Shown: positions 1 through 8,476 of the stretch, piece after piece
Layout of the letters: every line of letters starts with the position of its first letter
Position numbering within the stretch: the stretch's first letter is position 1
Source: Smittium mucronatum
Lineage: Eukaryota > Kickxellomycota > Harpellomycetes > Harpellales > Legeriomycetaceae
Direction: 5' to 3'
DNA: 10,701 nucleotides
NCBI GenBank assembly: GCA_001953115.1
Contig: LSSL01003999.1
Location: 1 to 10,701 of the forward strand
Notes under the pieces: model-generated
Database searches by the model: none
Seen by the model: the letters and a program-made list of their open reading frames with translations, nothing else
What the model was told of the DNA's origin: nothing
Translations under genes and position numbers: made by a program

Positions 1-26
1 AAAAAAAAAAAAAAAAAAAAAAAAAA
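1..26. repeat. Poly-A tract, 26 bases
   Basis: Uninterrupted A run at the very start of the window. Its left end cannot be judged because the window begins there. Confidence 0.9.
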
Positions 27-800
27 TTCAAGATTTATATATATCTTTTGACTCCACACAAAAACATCCTATCACACACTTTATATTGTTTAAAAGCCAT
101 TTAGCCTTATGTAAATTCGTCAAAAATCGAATGTCATTTTTTGTAACATAGGATCTGAAATGTTTAAAAGATATAAAAATCCATGTTTATCTTTACTTTT
201 AACCAATGAAATTTAAAAAATTACAGAATTGGTAGAAATACTTCATTTCATTGTCAATGGGTTCTGATTACAATAATAAAAATCTTATTATTAGAAAATA
301 GGTTTAAAAACAGTGCACCAAAGAAAAACACAAGTTAAATTTTCACCATTACATAAAAATAAGACATTTTATTTTACTAGGATGGCTAAATATGAATTGG
401 GTTATTTGACAGGCTTTAAATAGTGAATAGCACAATACGATATTTAATGCCTAAATTGATTCGTTTTGTTTTTCCTAAATTGACAGGTTTTGAGTCAAAT
501 TTACCGATTTTTATCATCTAAATTTTTTAAAAAGTATGATAATCTAATTTTTAGTTAATTAATGAATACTCCCTAATATTTTATCCTTAAATAATGGATT
601 TGATATTTTTAATTTAAATATTGCCAAAAAAAAAAAATTTATTGGAAAAGCCGAATTTAGGATACATAAATAATTTTTATATCATAATTTTAGGATTTTT
701 TTAAAAATTAAAAAAATTCTATTAAAATTTTACTCGTTTAAAAATCCAAAAAATATATATACAAGGGAAAAATTAATTATAAAAATATTAAATTGGTAGG
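1..800. other. AT-rich spacer, no gene seen
   Basis: The sequence is very AT-rich with stops in all frames and scattered A and T homopolymers. It opens with 26 consecutive A (1-26), which could be a genuine poly-A tract, a retro-element tail read from its 3' end, or a contig-edge effect. No RNA gene or repeat array was recognised. Confidence 0.6.
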
Positions 801-1573
801 AATCGCATTTTCTTCCGTGGTGAAGCTACGCTCCCTTTATGGTCTGAAAGTCTTAGCACGCTTGAGGATCGCTTTAGTCAATTTATAGTTTGGATTTGTA
901 GTATAGTTAGCTTTTCCTTTGTTTAAGAATAAAATTTATTTTATATTGTTCATTTTGGTTTACTAGTGTTTAGTTTGGTTAATTAGTTTATTTTATTTCT
1001 TCATGGACTGGGATCATTACCCGTTAGTCCGATTATAGCTTAGTTAATTTTTTTTTTCCGCTTAATGAATGCATTAGCTCAAATAGTGCTATGGGCATGG
1101 TTATGCGCAACAATTTTTTGGTTGAGTCCGGTGCTTATCCTTATGGATTCGCTCCGGAGGTTGGTGCTTGGCTAGAGGTAGTGTAATATACAGATATTGA
1201 TGTTTCGGCGTCGATCTCTATTGAAGTCCTCGAGTTAAGCTGGTACTTAGATCCATCGGTAGATTTGGAGGGAGAACCAATTATGGAAGATCTTGCATCT
1301 TCTTTACTGGAACTTTCGTTAAGTTCCGGTCCCAACTCTCCTATAAGATTCTCGCCTATCATTCCTACCTTGCGGGCTGTACAAAAACTTAGTGTTGACA
1401 ATATACGAAGCAACGGGAGAAGTGTAAATAGGCAGTTTAAGGGGGAAATACCTGCCCTGAAGTCTCTGCTGGGTGAGGTTGTGGAGTGTACTATTAATTT
1501 GCTCCCAGCCTTGCCTCATCTTTGGATAACAACAACAGTTTAGGAGCTAGGTTTACTACCAGTCTAACGTTAT
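801..1573 (+). pseudogene. Decayed or intron-split protein-coding island, family unrecognised
   Basis: This island stands out from its flanks: 1261-1500 counts 43 % GC against about 18 % just downstream, which matches PXR1 exons. Frame by frame on the plus strand, 801-926 is open and contains RGEATLPLWSES and STLEDRFSQF. 1028-1183 is open and contains FLVESGAYPYGF and APEVGAWLEVV. After a TAA at 1184 the same frame stays open for 118 codons to a TAG at 1541, with ELSWYLDP, LASSLLELSLSSGP, LRAVQKLSV and LLGEVVECTINLLP. A neighbouring frame (1498-1575) then continues with LDNNNSLGARFTTSLTL. The first ATG after the stop is at 1283 and would give 86 residues. I recognise no family; a relic host gene, a transposon protein or an endogenised fungal virus are all possible. 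The minus strand also has a 90-codon Ser-rich frame across 1141-1413, so the strand is favoured, not proven. Confidence 0.5.
1023..1077 (+). other. Possible intron inside the 801-1573 island
   Basis: A GTTAGT donor-like site, a CTTAAT branch-like box and a GCATTAG acceptor lie within 55 bases. Removing them would join the ATG at 1003 (MDWDHYP) in frame to the 1078-1183 reading frame. The in-frame TAA at 1184 remains, so this does not by itself restore a full gene. Confidence 0.3.
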
Positions 1574-1827
1574 AGAGAATCCGCTTCCGAAAATATGAAA
1601 ATTCTGATTTTAAAAGGTTAATTTCTTAAATTTTCAAAAAAATCAAAAAAAATAGCCCGAATTTTCTTTTTAAATGGTATTGGTATAATTATATATAGAG
1701 TATTATTTGTCCAATTTTCATGAAAATTTAAAAAAATTATGTTTAAAATATTCATTTATTTCCAAGACTTTTTTTGTGTTTCAATCCATGTAATGATTTA
1801 CGAGTTTTTTATGTAATTTGAATTGAT

Positions 1828-1837
1828 GGGGGGGGGG
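1828..1837. repeat. G homopolymer, 10 bases
   Basis: Ten consecutive G in an otherwise very AT-rich stretch, followed by TTAAGG. It is one of several long G or C runs in the window. Confidence 0.95.
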
Positions 1838-2872
1838 TTAAGGTATGATAATTTTAATTAAATTAAAATCTGAAATTTAATCCGGTATATGATATCCTAA
1901 AAAATCAGTATTAAATGAAACTACTCAATAGCCTAATTAAAACTGGTAAACCAAAACTTTAAAGTTATTATTTTTTTAAACTTGTTTTTTATATTTTTAA
2001 CTTTAACTTAAGCTCCAAAAATAACTCAAAAAAATACAAGAGATTATTATCGGTTCTTTTCATATATTAATAGATGTATAAAAATTATTTTTAAAATTTT
2101 ATATATTTATTGGATCTTATATATAATAATTCTTAGGGTATAATTTTTATTTTAGAGCCATAAAGTATCTGTTAGATTTATTGTTTAAAAAATTAAAAAG
2201 TTTTAGACCTAAAAAAATCTAATTCCAAATATTCAATATGTAAAATTGAACCTAATAACTTAAAAAAGTTTTGAGATACAAAAAATTAAAATATGCAATA
2301 AATTATTAGCTGAAAAGCTAAAAAAATATTATATTTATACATAAAAGGCTTTGATTTCTATTTAAGAATGTGTTTATCTAAAGTTATATATCACATTAAG
2401 AATACGAGAGTTGTTGTTTTTTCTTTTTTTTAATAAATTTCGTTTTATGGTTTTGATCCGAGCTTTAAAAATACAAAAAATCTATCATTAATAGTCTTGT
2501 TTATTTTATAAATTCTTTATGAAATTGAAGAATTTTTTATCATTAATAAGTGATAATATATATAAAACATATGTTGATTTATAAGAGTCAAAATCAATAC
2601 TGATTCTCATTATGAAATAATAAATTCTAATAAATAAATTTGATTTATATTTTATTTTTTTTAAAATTCAGTAATTAAGAAATTTTAAATGTATCATTTC
2701 AAAAAATAAATTTGTTATTTATGGATTAACAAGGCTTATTTAAAATAAGAGCTAAAAAACATCGAAATAATAGTGAGGTATTATTAATATCGTTTTTGAC
2801 AATCAAAAGAGCAAAATTTTGATTTTTTTTAGCTTACTAAATAATAATTTTGAATTATTTATGTGTATATGA

Positions 2873-2897
2873 GATTTGATTTGATTTGATTTGATTT
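2873..2897 (+). repeat. Pentanucleotide repeat (GATTT)x5
   Basis: Five perfect GATTT units followed by degenerating units (AATTG, AGTTA). Simple sequence repeat in spacer. Confidence 0.9.
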
Positions 2898-3658
2898 AAT
2901 TGAGTTAATTAAGTTAATATTATAGTATTATTGTGAAGTGTATATTTAAAATTATTTCAAAAAAAAGGATTTATTTTGAAAATTTTAATTAATGTAACCT
3001 AGTATATTATATTCGGTAGTATTAAAGGGGATATTTCTAAATTTTAATAGATTTAATTACTTTTAATTTTTGTTTGTAAATAACGTACAGAAATTTAGGA
3101 ATATAGAGTATATAAGTTTAGGATTTTTTTTTATTTGAAAAGATTTTATTTTTTATATTTACCCGATCTATAGAGGGTTTCGTTTTACAGTTGACATTTA
3201 TAATTAACTAAACATTTGGGGAAAAATTGAAATTTTTAATAATATTTTATAGAGACTAAATCACTTTAATAAATACCATTTATATAATTGATTAAATAAT
3301 GTAAAATAAAAATCAGCAATTAAATCCTGGAAAAATATTTTCTCAATAATTCTTTTATTTTAGAATGAAATTTAATATTTAAGTTATGATTTAATAATAT
3401 ATATATATGTTTTTTAAAATAGGATACATTTATTATAATGAGGGTAAGATTAAGGATTTTTTAAACGATATTCAATAAAAATTATTATGCATTGCAATTT
3501 CGTGGAGTTAAATACTCATTAGGTATTTTAAATTAAGAGATTAATATTCATTTTTTTATCTTGAAATAATTCAAGATAGATTAAAAAATTCCAGATAATT
3601 ATGAAAAAATGAATTAATTCAACAGGTAAAAAATCAATCAAGTAATAAGTTTGATTGA

Positions 3659-3817
3659 ATCGATAGAAAAGAAGATATAAATTTTTCAGAAAGAGGATTT
3701 ATACATTTTATTTTAGACGGTCAGGAGGCAAGTGGCAGGGTAGCTTCTTGTGTTCATAAAATTAATATTCTTTATAGATTTTCTCCTTTTTTGTTATTTT
3801 TTTTGTATATAATTTAA
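3659..3817 (+). pseudogene. Short coding-like fragment, unrecognised
   Basis: A stop-free run of 52 codons lies between a TGA and the TAA at 3815, and includes EDINFSERGF, LDGQEASGRV and SCVHKINIL. The GC-rich core at 3716-3757 contrasts with the spacer around it. An acceptor-like TTTTAG sits just before the core (ending near 3715), so it could instead be one exon. There is no start codon context and no family I know. A chance open run is quite possible. Confidence 0.2.
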
Positions 3818-4428
3818 CGGTGTTATCTAATTATGTTTTTGGTTTAGAAAAAAGATAATAATTGAACTATTTTCGTCTCTAATATATTTTGGATTTGGAG
3901 AATAATAGCAAAAGAGATTTTGTATATTTACATAATTTAATAGTTAAAAAGCCAGAAACACTCATATTTTTTCAAAAAGTGGATATAAATTTTATTTATT
4001 CACGAAAAAGAATAATAATAATATTTACTTTAAAACATGAGAAATTTTACCTTTTCTGTTACTTGATTTTTAATATTTATATAAAATTAATAACGACACT
4101 ATATTACAGATGAATTTGCAAGTTTCTACTATACTTGCTGCAACTATAAATGTTAAGGTGTGTGGATTTACATTCAATAAAACGTGAAATATAATAATAA
4201 TTTTGTGAATTTTCACAATCTTCGCCGTTAGAACATTTTATTAACCAAAAGCCTATTTTGGGAAAATATTAATGTTTCTTTGATCTCAGGGGGGGAATAC
4301 ATAATGTTGAAAGCTGTTTTTTGGAGGGACTAATCGTTTTATCCCAATAACTTGTTAAATTATTTGCTATGAGATTTATATACATCATATTTTAATTTTT
4401 TAAAGTCAAGCTAATTGTTTTTTTTTAG
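3818..4428. other. AT-rich spacer, no supported gene
   Basis: AT-rich sequence with a G7 run at 4289-4295. A 74-codon open frame at 3889-4113 starts from TTG and consists mostly of Ile, Lys, Phe, Leu and Tyr, as random AT-rich DNA would. It is not called as a gene. The last bases before 4429 (GCTAAT, then eight T, then TAG) look like the 3' end of an intron. Confidence 0.45.
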
Positions 4429-4820
4429 ATAAATAGGCGACTGGGGATGAAAGAAATTTTTCATATAGAACTACCGGCTCTTGAACTTTTTGTAATAGCA
4501 AATGGATTTTTAGTCCAAATTATATCCGGAAAAATTCGCTCGGAAAAACTGAGATATCTTTGGTACGCATATTAATGATAGGAAAAAAGTAAGATCTTTG
4601 TAAAATGCAAAAAAATTAATTAATTTTTAGAAAGAATATTAAGGACTGGGAGACACTAAACCTCTGACCCGACTATTAATAATTTGCAATCTTAGGCTAA
4701 CAAATCATGTAATTATGAAAATTGACTTTTTTTCAGTCCACTATGGAGTTATTCAAAATATTTTCATGTCAATAAAATTGGGAGGAATATTAAGATATGG
4801 ATGGGGTTTTACAATTAATT
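4429..4820 (+). pseudogene. Exon-like tract after a canonical intron 3' end, unrecognised
   Basis: A GCTAAT box, a T8 tract and TAG immediately precede an open frame at 4429-4575 (48 codons) that reads RRLGMKEIF, IELPALELFVIANGFL and SEKLRYLWYAY. After a gap, a second frame at 4644-4820 is open for over 55 codons with GLGDTKPLTRLL and GGILRYGWGF. A second intron-end-like signal, TTTTTTTCAG, ends at 4736 inside it. GC on the 4441-4500 line is 35 %, close to coding levels. No splice choice tested by eye gave one long clean frame: joining GT at 4563 to TAG ending at 4630 makes a TGA. It may be a decayed gene or fragments of a spliced one. No family is recognised. Confidence 0.3.
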
Positions 4821-5066
4821 AATGACACGACTTGACATACTATTTTAGTTATTATCGCCAATTTAATGCACCATCCATATATAAAAAAATTTATAGTAAA
4901 AAGGATTAGAACTGAAAGAGACGAAATTAGTGATAGGAAAAGCATAGAGAAGTAATTAATTTAGGCCAAAGGGGCAGTAAAGTGGGGATGAAGTTTCTGA
5001 AAATATAAAGATCGATTCCTAATTTCCTTTACGCATAGCTCCTTTTAAATTCGCACTGGTATTTTT
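4821..5066 (-). other. PXR1 downstream region, probable 3' UTR and spacer
   Basis: This stretch follows the TAA of PXR1 on the minus strand. No canonical AATAAA was seen close to the stop on that strand, and no coding frame is convincing. It is somewhat richer in GC near 4940-5000 than typical spacer, in line with transcribed 3' sequence, but no end point can be set. Confidence 0.35.
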
Positions 5067-6414
5067 TTACTTTGATTTAAGTTGCCCTGTTTTTTTTTTC
5101 TTCGATTTATCTTTATCGGACTTGGAACTTCCGGTTTTTGGCTTTTCGCTATCCTTTGTTTTAGGTGTTTTGGGTTCAATTACGTTTGAAATAGAAGCTT
5201 TAGAGTCTTTGTTGGAATCGGTTTCTTCTTTTTCGGATTGGTTTATATTTGGGACGGTTTCCTCACTTTTGGATCTATTCTTTTTAGAAATTTTTTTTAC
5301 CTTTTCAGATTTTTCTTTTTTAGAGCTTTTTTTTTCTTTTACAGATTTAATTTTCTCTGTTTTTTTATTTTCCTTCACTAGTTTAATCTTTTTGGATTTT
5401 TTCACATCTTCATTATCGAAAGCAGTGTCCTGGTTTGGTCTTTTAATGGGGGCCTCTGTACTTGTGTTTTCGTGTACGACCTCTTGCGTTTTGGATAAAT
5501 TTGTGCAACCATCCAAATCATTCTCAATTTTATATGTTTTAAATCCATGAAAATTGTGATCACTATAGTCTTCTTGAGTTTTTTCGAAATCAACATCATT
5601 GATGTAATTTTGATCTTGATTCTTTTGAGAAAAATATTCTCTAATATCGATAGAGCTGGTTTTTGTCTGAACAAATCCATCTTGATCTGTGATAGGCTTA
5701 TATTCGGGAGTTTCAAGGGTATTTACCTAGATTTTTTAAACCAGATATTGGGTGGGCGAAGAAAAACAGATAAAAAAACAACGGAAAAGAGCTTACATCG
5801 GGCAATTCGTTTTTTGAGCTTCTTACTCCCAAGATTTCATTCAAACTATGGCTCTCAGAACTAGCCATTTTTTTCATTCTTCTGAATTTGCTACGATGAC
5901 TATTAAAAAATATAATTTGTCAAAAAAAATTAAGTCAATAAGACATATCTACGAAAAAATACCTGAATCTTGGATTTTTAGGTGTATTTTTTTCAATCTG
6001 AGAAGCAGTTGAAGCTGATTCTACTTCGACTACTTTCTTCAAAGAATCAGTTTCAGGGGGAGAATTAGACGCATTAAGTTTTTCAAGAAGTTTCTCGAAA
6101 TCATTAGAGTTGGAAAGCCAGTTTTCGGAGGTTTTTATATTTGCACCAATGCCAAAATTGTTGGTTTTCAGATTTACTTTAAGATTATTAACAATCCCAT
6201 CCTCGTTAGCTCCCAAACCTTTGCCTTCATTCCACCCCATTTTCATCATTAACTTATATCCCAATTTGCTGGTGTCTATGGAGAATACAAAAAATTGGAC
6301 AAAAATACACAATAATAGCTGTTAGCAAAAAAAACGATGCTTACCATTTGACCAATTCAGATTCTGCGGGTCCAGTCCTATTTTCTTCCTTCTTTTTGGT
6401 TCAGCAAGCCCCAT
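5067..6414 (-). CDS. PXR1: PXR1/PINX1 homologue: G-patch nucleolar ribosome-biogenesis protein, four exons
   Basis: Exons on the minus strand are 6414-6345, 6275-5963, 5899-5797 and 5726-5067, giving 381 residues. The ATG at 6414 has A at -3 and G at +4. Residues 1-23 form the family's N-terminal box (MGLAEPKRR, then LDPQNLNWSN). The G-patch spans about 24-70 and includes KMGWNEGKGLG and NFGIGANIK; NWL and DFEKLLEKLN follow at 75-91. A conserved basic block HRSKFRRMKKM leads to SLNEILG (about 129-152). The telomerase-inhibitory-type motif SIDIREYFSQK lies near 187-197. Residues 271-381 are a Lys/Ser/Glu-rich tail, typical of fungal Pxr1 and probably nucleolar targeting. Family knowledge: the G-patch stimulates the DEAH helicase Prp43 in pre-rRNA and snoRNA maturation, and Pxr1/PinX1 restrains telomerase. 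The frame is kept across all three introns and no key residue appears lost. The protein is longer than yeast or human members, mainly through the tail. Confidence 0.95.
5727..5796 (-). other. PXR1 intron 3 (70 bases)
   Basis: The donor is GTAAGC and the acceptor ATCTAG, in phase 0. No clear CTAAC-type branch site is seen. The length is not a multiple of three, so retention would shift the frame ahead of the EYF motif. Splicing joins ...NELPD to VNTLETPEY and keeps exon 4 open to its TAA. Confidence 0.88.
5900..5962 (-). other. PXR1 intron 2 (63 bases)
   Basis: The donor is GTATTT and the acceptor AATAG, with the codon for Ser128 split two bases to one. A possible branch site GACTTAAT lies about 30 to 35 bases before the acceptor and is followed by T-rich sequence. 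Retention would end the protein at a TGA inside the intron. Splicing joins ...NPRF to SHRSKFRR, the conserved basic block of Pxr1 proteins. Confidence 0.92.
6276..6344 (-). other. PXR1 intron 1 (69 bases)
   Basis: The donor is GTAAGC directly after the first base of the Asp24 codon, and the acceptor is CATAG. A GCTAAC branch-point-like box lies at 6326-6321. Retaining the intron would bring an in-frame TAA soon after residue 23. Removing it restores the conserved NWSNDTSKLG junction at the start of the G-patch, which fixes both splice sites. Confidence 0.95.
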
Positions 6415-6649
6415 TTTTTTTATTCGGATTTCTAGATCGAGTGAGTTCTACAGATCTCTAATCCACCTTGAATAATATTTATTTAAAGCTTTTTGAATAA
6501 AAACTTTTTTCATAAAAAAAAAAAAAGCAAAAGCAAAAGCAAAAATAGAAATCATTGGGTATGTGATTGAGTAAAATGATTTAGCAAATGATGTTTCTTT
6601 AAATATAAACATTTTTTCGAATTTCCAATAGAATTGAAAATTATTTTAG
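6415..6649 (-). promoter_or_regulatory. PXR1: PXR1 5' region with poly(A/T) and AAAAGC repeats
   Basis: No coding frame is supported here. Seen directly: a run of 13 A at 6514-6526 leads into three AAAAGC units ending at 6540. Read on the gene's strand this is a pyrimidine tract, GCTTTT repeats then poly-T, lying 100 to 130 bases before the start codon. Seven T at 6414-6420 (A on the gene's strand) precede the ATG. Poly(dA:dT) tracts commonly keep fungal promoters free of nucleosomes; a promoter role here is inferred from position only. No clear TATA box was picked out. Confidence 0.4.
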
Positions 6650-7235
6650 TGCTTTTTTTTGAAAAAAAATTTTGATATTGCCAAAAAAGGCGATAATAAA
6701 AAACCACTAATCTTCTTTGGAATATCCCAATTAGAGCTAAAGCATACTGAATTATAAAAATATTTTTAAAGCATTTGACCCAAAGAAATTTGGCCTTACT
6801 GGAATAGCATCAAATATAGGGGTTTCATTTGGGAGATTCTTTCGAAGACCAGACGTTTTTTTACTGAAAAAACTATTGGCTATAATTGAATTTATAAAAA
6901 AATCTGTACAATAAAAATACAAAAATATGCTGGCTCTAATAAATTACAACACTTTACCAGTAGAAAATCAGCCTCTAAAATTCATTTTGATTTACCCAAT
7001 AAATTAACACCGGATCCTATCTCAATCTTTCCAAATTAGGAAAATAGTAAAAATTTAATAGTAAAGTGTCCGCTCTCTAAGGGAATCTCCCATTATTGTT
7101 TTTATTCTACAAATAAAAGGAGGAGAATTCCCTAGTAGACCTAAAATCCGGATATGGATAAAATACAAAACAAATTTTCAAAACTACTGGATAAAGACTA
7201 TTAAAAAGCTTATGAAAATTTTCTTATTTTTTTAA
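6650..7235 (+). pseudogene. Fragmented coding-like tract, four successive open frames, unrecognised
   Basis: Four long stop-free runs lie almost end to end on the plus strand, divergent from PXR1. 6650-6757 contains FDIAKKGDNKKPLIFF and QLELKHTEL. 6741-6914 contains KAFDPKKFGLTGIA and VSFGRFFRRPDVFLLKKLL. 6890-7039 contains YAGSNKLQHFTSRKSASK and HFDLPNKLTPDPISIFPN. 7065-7235 contains VRSLRESPIIVFILQIKGGE. The shift between the second and third could be a one-base slip in the seven-A run at 6896-6902. GC on the 6781 line is 37 %. This fits one protein gene broken by indels, although a set of tiny-intron exons is not excluded. No conserved catalytic motif was seen, no family is recognised, and adjoining frames also read plausibly in places. 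Confidence 0.35.
7077..7135. repeat. Imperfect inverted repeat
   Basis: CTAAGGGAATCTCC at 7077-7090 is matched in inverted form by GGAGAATTCCCTAG at 7122-7135, with two compensating one-base differences and a 31-base loop. It may be a transposon-like end or a chance hairpin inside the fragmented tract. Confidence 0.4.
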
Positions 7236-7584
7236 TAAACACGAAAACCAGCTTAAAATGTTCAAATAAAAACTTTTTTTAGACTCGCTATCAGTATAAA
7301 AAGTCTTTTTCCATAGCTTATATTATGGATTTGTATATTTTCAGAGTATATATGCGACTTGATGTCGCGAAATAAATCATTTAAAATCCAAAATTTTGAA
7401 ATAAGCTTCAAAATAGTGCATTAGAAGGTTTTAGTTATAAACACAAGTGCCCAATGTTGAAAATTTATTTCGAAAATGTTTTTAAAGAGATATTTAAGCG
7501 CAATCCCCAAAATTATTATATAGAATAAATACACACCTCCTAGTTTTGTCAGGAATCGGTATTATTTTATTGGTGTAATAAAAT

Positions 7585-7608
7585 AAAATTGTAAAATTGT
7601 AAAATTGT
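7585..7608 (+). repeat. 8-base tandem repeat (AAAATTGT)x3
   Basis: Three perfect AAAATTGT units followed by a partial AAA, about 50 bases upstream of the Gag-like reading frame. Confidence 0.9.
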
Positions 7609-7655
7609 AAACTCAGATAAAATTATAACTAAAGATAAAAACGAAACAGAGATAA

Positions 7656-8476
7656 TTCAGAAGCAAGGCAGCGGATTGGGAAACGAAGATAACCAAATTC
7701 AGATCAAAAGTAGAAGAACAAATTAAAGGATCTGCCCTTTCATGGATAGATTTGGTCCACTATTTATAGAGAATTCTAAAATCAGTACTAACTATCATAT
7801 TGTGATGGTATTATTCGCTGATAGGCTGTACAAGTACTGTTCCCTTCTTGAAATTCACAAAGAGTAAAGTATCTTTGGAATAATATATGGCATATTATTT
7901 TGTGACTCATTCCTGGTATATTTTGTATAAAAGAAAATCTTACCAGTCACCATTTGGTTTATTTTATTCTTTGCACAAAGAGAATAGTGTAATTTTTTAT
8001 GTAACCGTACAAGTTTATAATGAGCAACAATCTAGAATAAGTATTAGAGACCCTAAATTTATCAAAATCAACAAGGATAGTTCTGCATTGGTATGTATTG
8101 GCTATATATACTTTGGAAAAATACATCATAAAAAATTGAAACGCACTTTGGCAACTTATACACCAAAAGTGTGGAGGGAAGCTTAATACAATCGGTAATT
8201 CATATCAGATGATTAGCACTTCATTGCAAGACTACTTGTCTATTTTTGAATCTCTCGAGGCTTTAGATGATAAAAACAATCTTAAGAAGGCTTGATCCGA
8301 GAATAGCAGCAAGATGCAAATGATCATTGTTTGAAAACTTTAAGCTCGCTTGAAAAGTTTGTTCTTATAAAAATGCTTAAAAGAAGTGCTTTGAAAATGT
8401 TGATATGCCGGGAAATATTGAAAATGAATTCATTAGGAGTAAATTTTTGGAAGAACTGGTAGAGAAACCGGTTTAA
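7656..8476 (+). pseudogene. Decayed retrotransposon Gag-like ORF (Ty3-type capsid)
   Basis: The reading runs on the plus strand in three frames. 7656-8186 contains ADWETKITKFRSKVEEQ and then IKGSALSWIDL (7722-7751), which fits the L-x-G-x-A-x-x-W box of Ty3 Gag. It is broken by TAG 7767, TGA 7803 and TAA 7881, then open for 99 codons. 8140-8295 contains ALWQLIHQKCGGKLNTIG and then SLQDYLSIFESLEAL, which fits the downstream Gag signature Y-x-x-x-F-x-x-L. 8291-8476 contains LDPRIAARCK, SLFENFKLA and EKPV, broken by TGA 8321, TGA 8351 and TAA 8378. The TGA codons could come from TGG or CGA, as expected of C-to-T or G-to-A decay. The boxes are about 480 bases apart, wider than usual, so the middle may hold an insertion. 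No zinc knuckle, protease, reverse transcriptase or LTRs were found. The Gag call is an inference from two short motifs in the right order. Confidence 0.42.

Larger units (their letters stand above)
1574..3658. other. AT-rich spacer, no gene seen
   Basis: About 2.1 kb of very AT-rich sequence (a sampled line at 2641-2700 counts 12 % GC) with frequent stops in every frame. It holds a G10 run and a GATTT tandem repeat, listed separately. No RNA gene, long open frame or coding-like island was found. Confidence 0.6.

Noticed and set aside
1..26. Telomere or transcript poly-A tail
   Set aside because: A pure A run is not a telomere repeat, and the downstream sequence shows no gene ending here. 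It is only recorded as a homopolymer.
1141..1519. Minus-strand frames of 90 and 66 codons
   Set aside because: They lie opposite the longer plus-strand 118-codon frame and lack extension on either side. They are probably shadows of the GC-richer island, although strand is not proven.
3889..4113. 74-codon plus-strand frame
   Set aside because: It begins with TTG, is dominated by Ile, Lys, Phe, Leu and Tyr as AT-rich random sequence would be, and shows no motif or GC rise.
5402..5716. 104-codon minus-strand frame
   Set aside because: It overlaps PXR1 exon 4 in another frame. The exon 4 frame carries the conserved EYF motif and joins in phase to exon 3.
5122..5864. Plus-strand frames of 142 and 105 codons opposite PXR1
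   Set aside because: They are antisense to the Lys-rich exon 4 and intron 3 of PXR1. Their Phe/Leu/Ser-rich content is the mirror of AAA/GAA/AAG codons.
6110..6325. 71-codon plus-strand frame
   Set aside because: Antisense of the G-patch exon and intron 1 of PXR1.
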